From CS2-K091 sp035527155 (GTDB lineage Bacteria > Planctomycetota > Phycisphaerae > Sedimentisphaerales > Anaerobacaceae), in contig DATLBB010000121.1 in assembly GCA_035527155.1 (NCBI GenBank), forward strand, positions 1 to 15,260: 15,260 nucleotides of DNA, written 5' to 3'. Numbering within the stretch: the stretch's first letter is position 1; the number at the start of each line of letters is the position of its first letter. The notes under the pieces were generated by a model. It was given only the letters and a program-made list of their open reading frames with translations, searched no databases and was not told the origin of the DNA. Both the position numbers and the translations under genes were made by a program. This document shows, in pieces, positions 13,619-15,260 of this stretch.

Positions 13619-15175
13619 TCACGCCTCTTCTATCACCCTGAGCCCCAGGGCCTTGCCGAATTCTGCAAGCGGCTCCTTAACATCACCGTAGACAGTTACG
13701 CGATGCCAGCCAAACCGGTCCCACTGGTCGAACAGCTTTCCGATATCGCCGCGGACCTCGCCGACGAGTTGGGTGCGGCAGCCGCGAGCGGCGTCAAGGT
13801 TGCCGACCGATTTGGCCTGGTGGATGATCATGGTCTTGCCGGCGAAGTCGGTGCGGAACGAGGTGGTCATGTAGCCCACGGGCAGGAACGACTGGGCACA
13901 GGTCCCGCGAGGATCGCGGTCATGGAGCGTTCGGATGCGATACATGTTCGACGTCCCTTTGGGGCCAAAGACTTTTGTTGTCGCCACGCAGTGGGCATAA
14001 ACTATCTGGTTCTTCGCCGTATCGAGTACCGGGTCGGAGACATAGCTGGGTCGGCCTGTAAGAATTCGTGCCATGAGCACACTCAACGTATCGTTGGGCA
14101 TTGCTTCGCAGACGCCGTGTCCGCCGTCATTGAGCAGTTGCATAAAACCGAGGCACGGATACGCCGCCAGTTTCCCTGCGCCGAATCCTCCAAGGCAATT
14201 CATAGTTACCGTGTCGGTGTCATATCGCTTGAGCAGTTCAAGAGTGGCCAGGTAGACTGCGCCGGCCTTGCGAATCCAGTCGGGCGTAGGCTCGACGACT
14301 TTGTCGGCCTCTTTGACCCATTTTTCTGCCCACTCTGCGGCCTGCTGCCGGTCGACCTGTTTGTAGAGTGTGTTGAACTCATCGAAGCCTATGTAGGTCC
14401 CCCTGGCACCCAGGAAATCCTGCTCCTGGCCACTTCTGCCACTTCCGACAATCAGGAACCGCGACTTCCTGAACCGCGAGACGGCCTGACCGATGTCGGT
14501 GAGCTTGACGTGGTCCGGGAGGCACTTCATCCGGCCGAACGGCGCAAAGGTCTTCCGGTAGACCCTTTGGCATTTTTGGGCGAATGCCTGGGGCGTGGTG
14601 CCGGGCTTGAGGTCCGCAAAGCAGCGGGCCACGGCGACCAAATCGCTCATCCGTGTGGTCGCCACGCCGCAGGCCGGTATGCCCTCCCGGCAAATCCTGC
14701 TGTAACCGACCATGAATACACCCGAGCCGCCCAGGTATTCATCGGCCACAACCATCGGCCTGCCAAGTTTGGCGATTGTTGTTATCGCGTCCGTGAGGGA
14801 CCAGGTCAGGGTTACGACGTAGACCAGATAGCCGTCGACCTTGTCCTTCATCGATACCGCCTTTTGCACGTCACCCGGACTGCGGACGGGCACCGGCACA
14901 AACTCAACTCCGGGACAGCCGTCCTTCAGCAGCTTTTGGATTTCCTTCTCCCTGGCCTCAACATCAAATTCCGGGTGTGGCCAGCTTGAGCCCGGCCTCG
15001 ACAAGAAGACAAGACCAACCCGAACCGGCCTGTCCTTTGGCTCATCAGCCAGGCTTATCCCCGAAGCCGCCAAGCCGCCCGTTGCCAGGGCCACCCCACA
15101 GCCCTTGACGAAGCTGCGTCTGGTGAGCCCGTGACGGCAACCAACGCACGAACCGTAGTGATGTGAATGACACAT
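13619..15175 (-). CDS. Tat-exported L-fucose/L-arabinose isomerase-fold protein
   Basis: The 518-residue product has a twin-arginine signal (TRRSFVKG, 18-25, then a hydrophobic stretch to SLA, about 43). It is therefore exported folded, as suits a metalloprotein. The mature part resembles the FucI/AraA sugar-isomerase fold: an N-terminal sugar-binding-like segment VRVGLVFLSRPG (51-62), KVDGYLVYVVTLTW (112-125), and a central IGFDEFNTLYKQVD (262-275). Candidate metal ligands are Glu357 in VCEAMPND, Asp381 in SDPVLD and His395 in YAHC. Classical isomerases of this fold are cytoplasmic, so an exported relative may have another substrate or function. Before the Tat motif there is an unusual Cys/His cluster (C2, H3, H5, H6, C10, C13, H15). 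AGAGGAGA (15182-15189) lies six bases before the ATG and fixes the start, so the cluster is translated. The next minus-strand gene begins 143 bp downstream. Confidence 0.88.
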   Translation of the reverse strand: MCHSHHYGSCVGCRHGLTRRSFVKGCGVALATGGLAASGISLADEPKDRPVRVGLVFLSRPGSSWPHPEFDVEAREKEIQKLLKDGCPGVEFVPVPVRSPGDVQKAVSMKDKVDGYLVYVVTLTWSLTDAITTIAKLGRPMVVADEYLGGSGVFMVGYSRICREGIPACGVATTRMSDLVAVARCFADLKPGTTPQAFAQKCQRVYRKTFAPFGRMKCLPDHVKLTDIGQAVSRFRKSRFLIVGSGRSGQEQDFLGARGTYIGFDEFNTLYKQVDRQQAAEWAEKWVKEADKVVEPTPDWIRKAGAVYLATLELLKRYDTDTVTMNCLGGFGAGKLAAYPCLGFMQLLNDGGHGVCEAMPNDTLSVLMARILTGRPSYVSDPVLDTAKNQIVYAHCVATTKVFGPKGTSNMYRIRTLHDRDPRGTCAQSFLPVGYMTTSFRTDFAGKTMIIHQAKSVGNLDAARGCRTQLVGEVRGDIGKLFDQWDRFGWHRVTVYGDVKEPLAEFGKALGLRVIEEA

Positions 15176-15181
15176 GGCATG

Positions 15182-15189
15182 TCTCCTCT
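15182..15189 (-). promoter_or_regulatory. Ribosome binding site of the Tat-exported isomerase-like gene
   Basis: AGAGGAGA on the minus strand lies six bases upstream of ATG 15175. It is the best Shine-Dalgarno match in the window and shows that the Cys/His-rich leader in front of the Tat motif is part of the protein. Confidence 0.75.
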
Positions 15190-15260
15190 GACTAACTAAA
15201 CAATATACATTCTAACCAGCAGCTCACAGAAGAAGTAACATCGTGAGCCTGTCAATTGTC

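Noticed and set aside
13580..14989. 469-codon plus-strand frame opposite the isomerase-like gene
   Set aside because: It is long, but it lies antisense to a gene with a Tat signal, strong ribosome binding site and recognisable fold. It has no signal, motif or start context of its own.
15245..15257. Minus-strand TTGACA resembling a -35 box upstream of the Tat-protein gene
   Set aside because: There is no -10-like hexamer at 15-19 bp from it. The nearest TATATT and TAGAAT are much too far, so no promoter is called.

Overview
The window looks like a chromosomal segment from a heterotrophic planctomycete-type (PVC group, Phycisphaerae/Sedimentisphaerales-like) bacterium of roughly 50% GC. This placement is an inference from gene content. 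Almost every gene product carries a Sec, Tat or lipoprotein signal. The families present are typical of such genomes: a PQQ-type propeller beginning near 'WLGWRGPRGDG', a BNR_4 propeller, a basic-secretory-protein peptidase and a Tat-exported sugar-isomerase fold. GTG and TTG starts are common. Shine-Dalgarno sites are present for most genes and settle several starts. I see no rRNA, tRNA, CRISPR array, transposase or phage gene.

Layout. 1-93 is the 3' end of a secreted Ig/HYR-like protein, followed by an intrinsic terminator (121-155). gpsA (190-1323, minus) converges on it. 1493-2278 (+) is an orphan membrane-anchored helical protein. 2674-5523 (+) holds two closely spaced lipoprotein genes: an alpha/beta-hydrolase esterase and a lipoprotein with a complete glutamate-racemase active-site signature. 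5831-7234 (+) is a BNR_4 propeller lipoprotein (candidate polysaccharide lyase or glycosidase). 7421-8848 (+) is a secreted discoidin-like plus basic-secretory-protein metallopeptidase. The minus-strand block runs from right to left: a Tat-exported L-fucose/L-arabinose-isomerase-fold protein (15175-13619), a large secreted glycosidase-like protein (13475-10968), a YbjQ/UPF0145 protein (10839-10507), a strong terminator (10433-10359) and a secreted PQQ-type propeller (10249-8984).

How the genes may work together. Apart from gpsA and ybjQ, the set is a periplasmic/outer-surface collection: esterase, lyase-like propeller, glycosidase-like protein, sugar-isomerase-like protein and peptidase. It could serve breakdown of an acylated, uronic-acid-containing polysaccharide, but no transporter, regulator or SusCD pair is present, so this is only a hypothesis.

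Most notable observations. (1) A ~126-bp direct repeat shows that the 3' end of the BNR_4 gene, including its stop and a few bases beyond, also sits at the 3' end of the peptidase gene. There it is read in another frame and supplies the last 15 residues of the peptidase; this is the scar of a lost tandem BNR_4 paralogue. (2) A glutamate-racemase-type enzyme with both catalytic cysteines is predicted to be an exported lipoprotein almost twice the usual length. (3) The 835-residue protein has a three-fold repeated N-terminal beta module. (4) A Cys/His-rich leader precedes the Tat motif of the isomerase-like protein.
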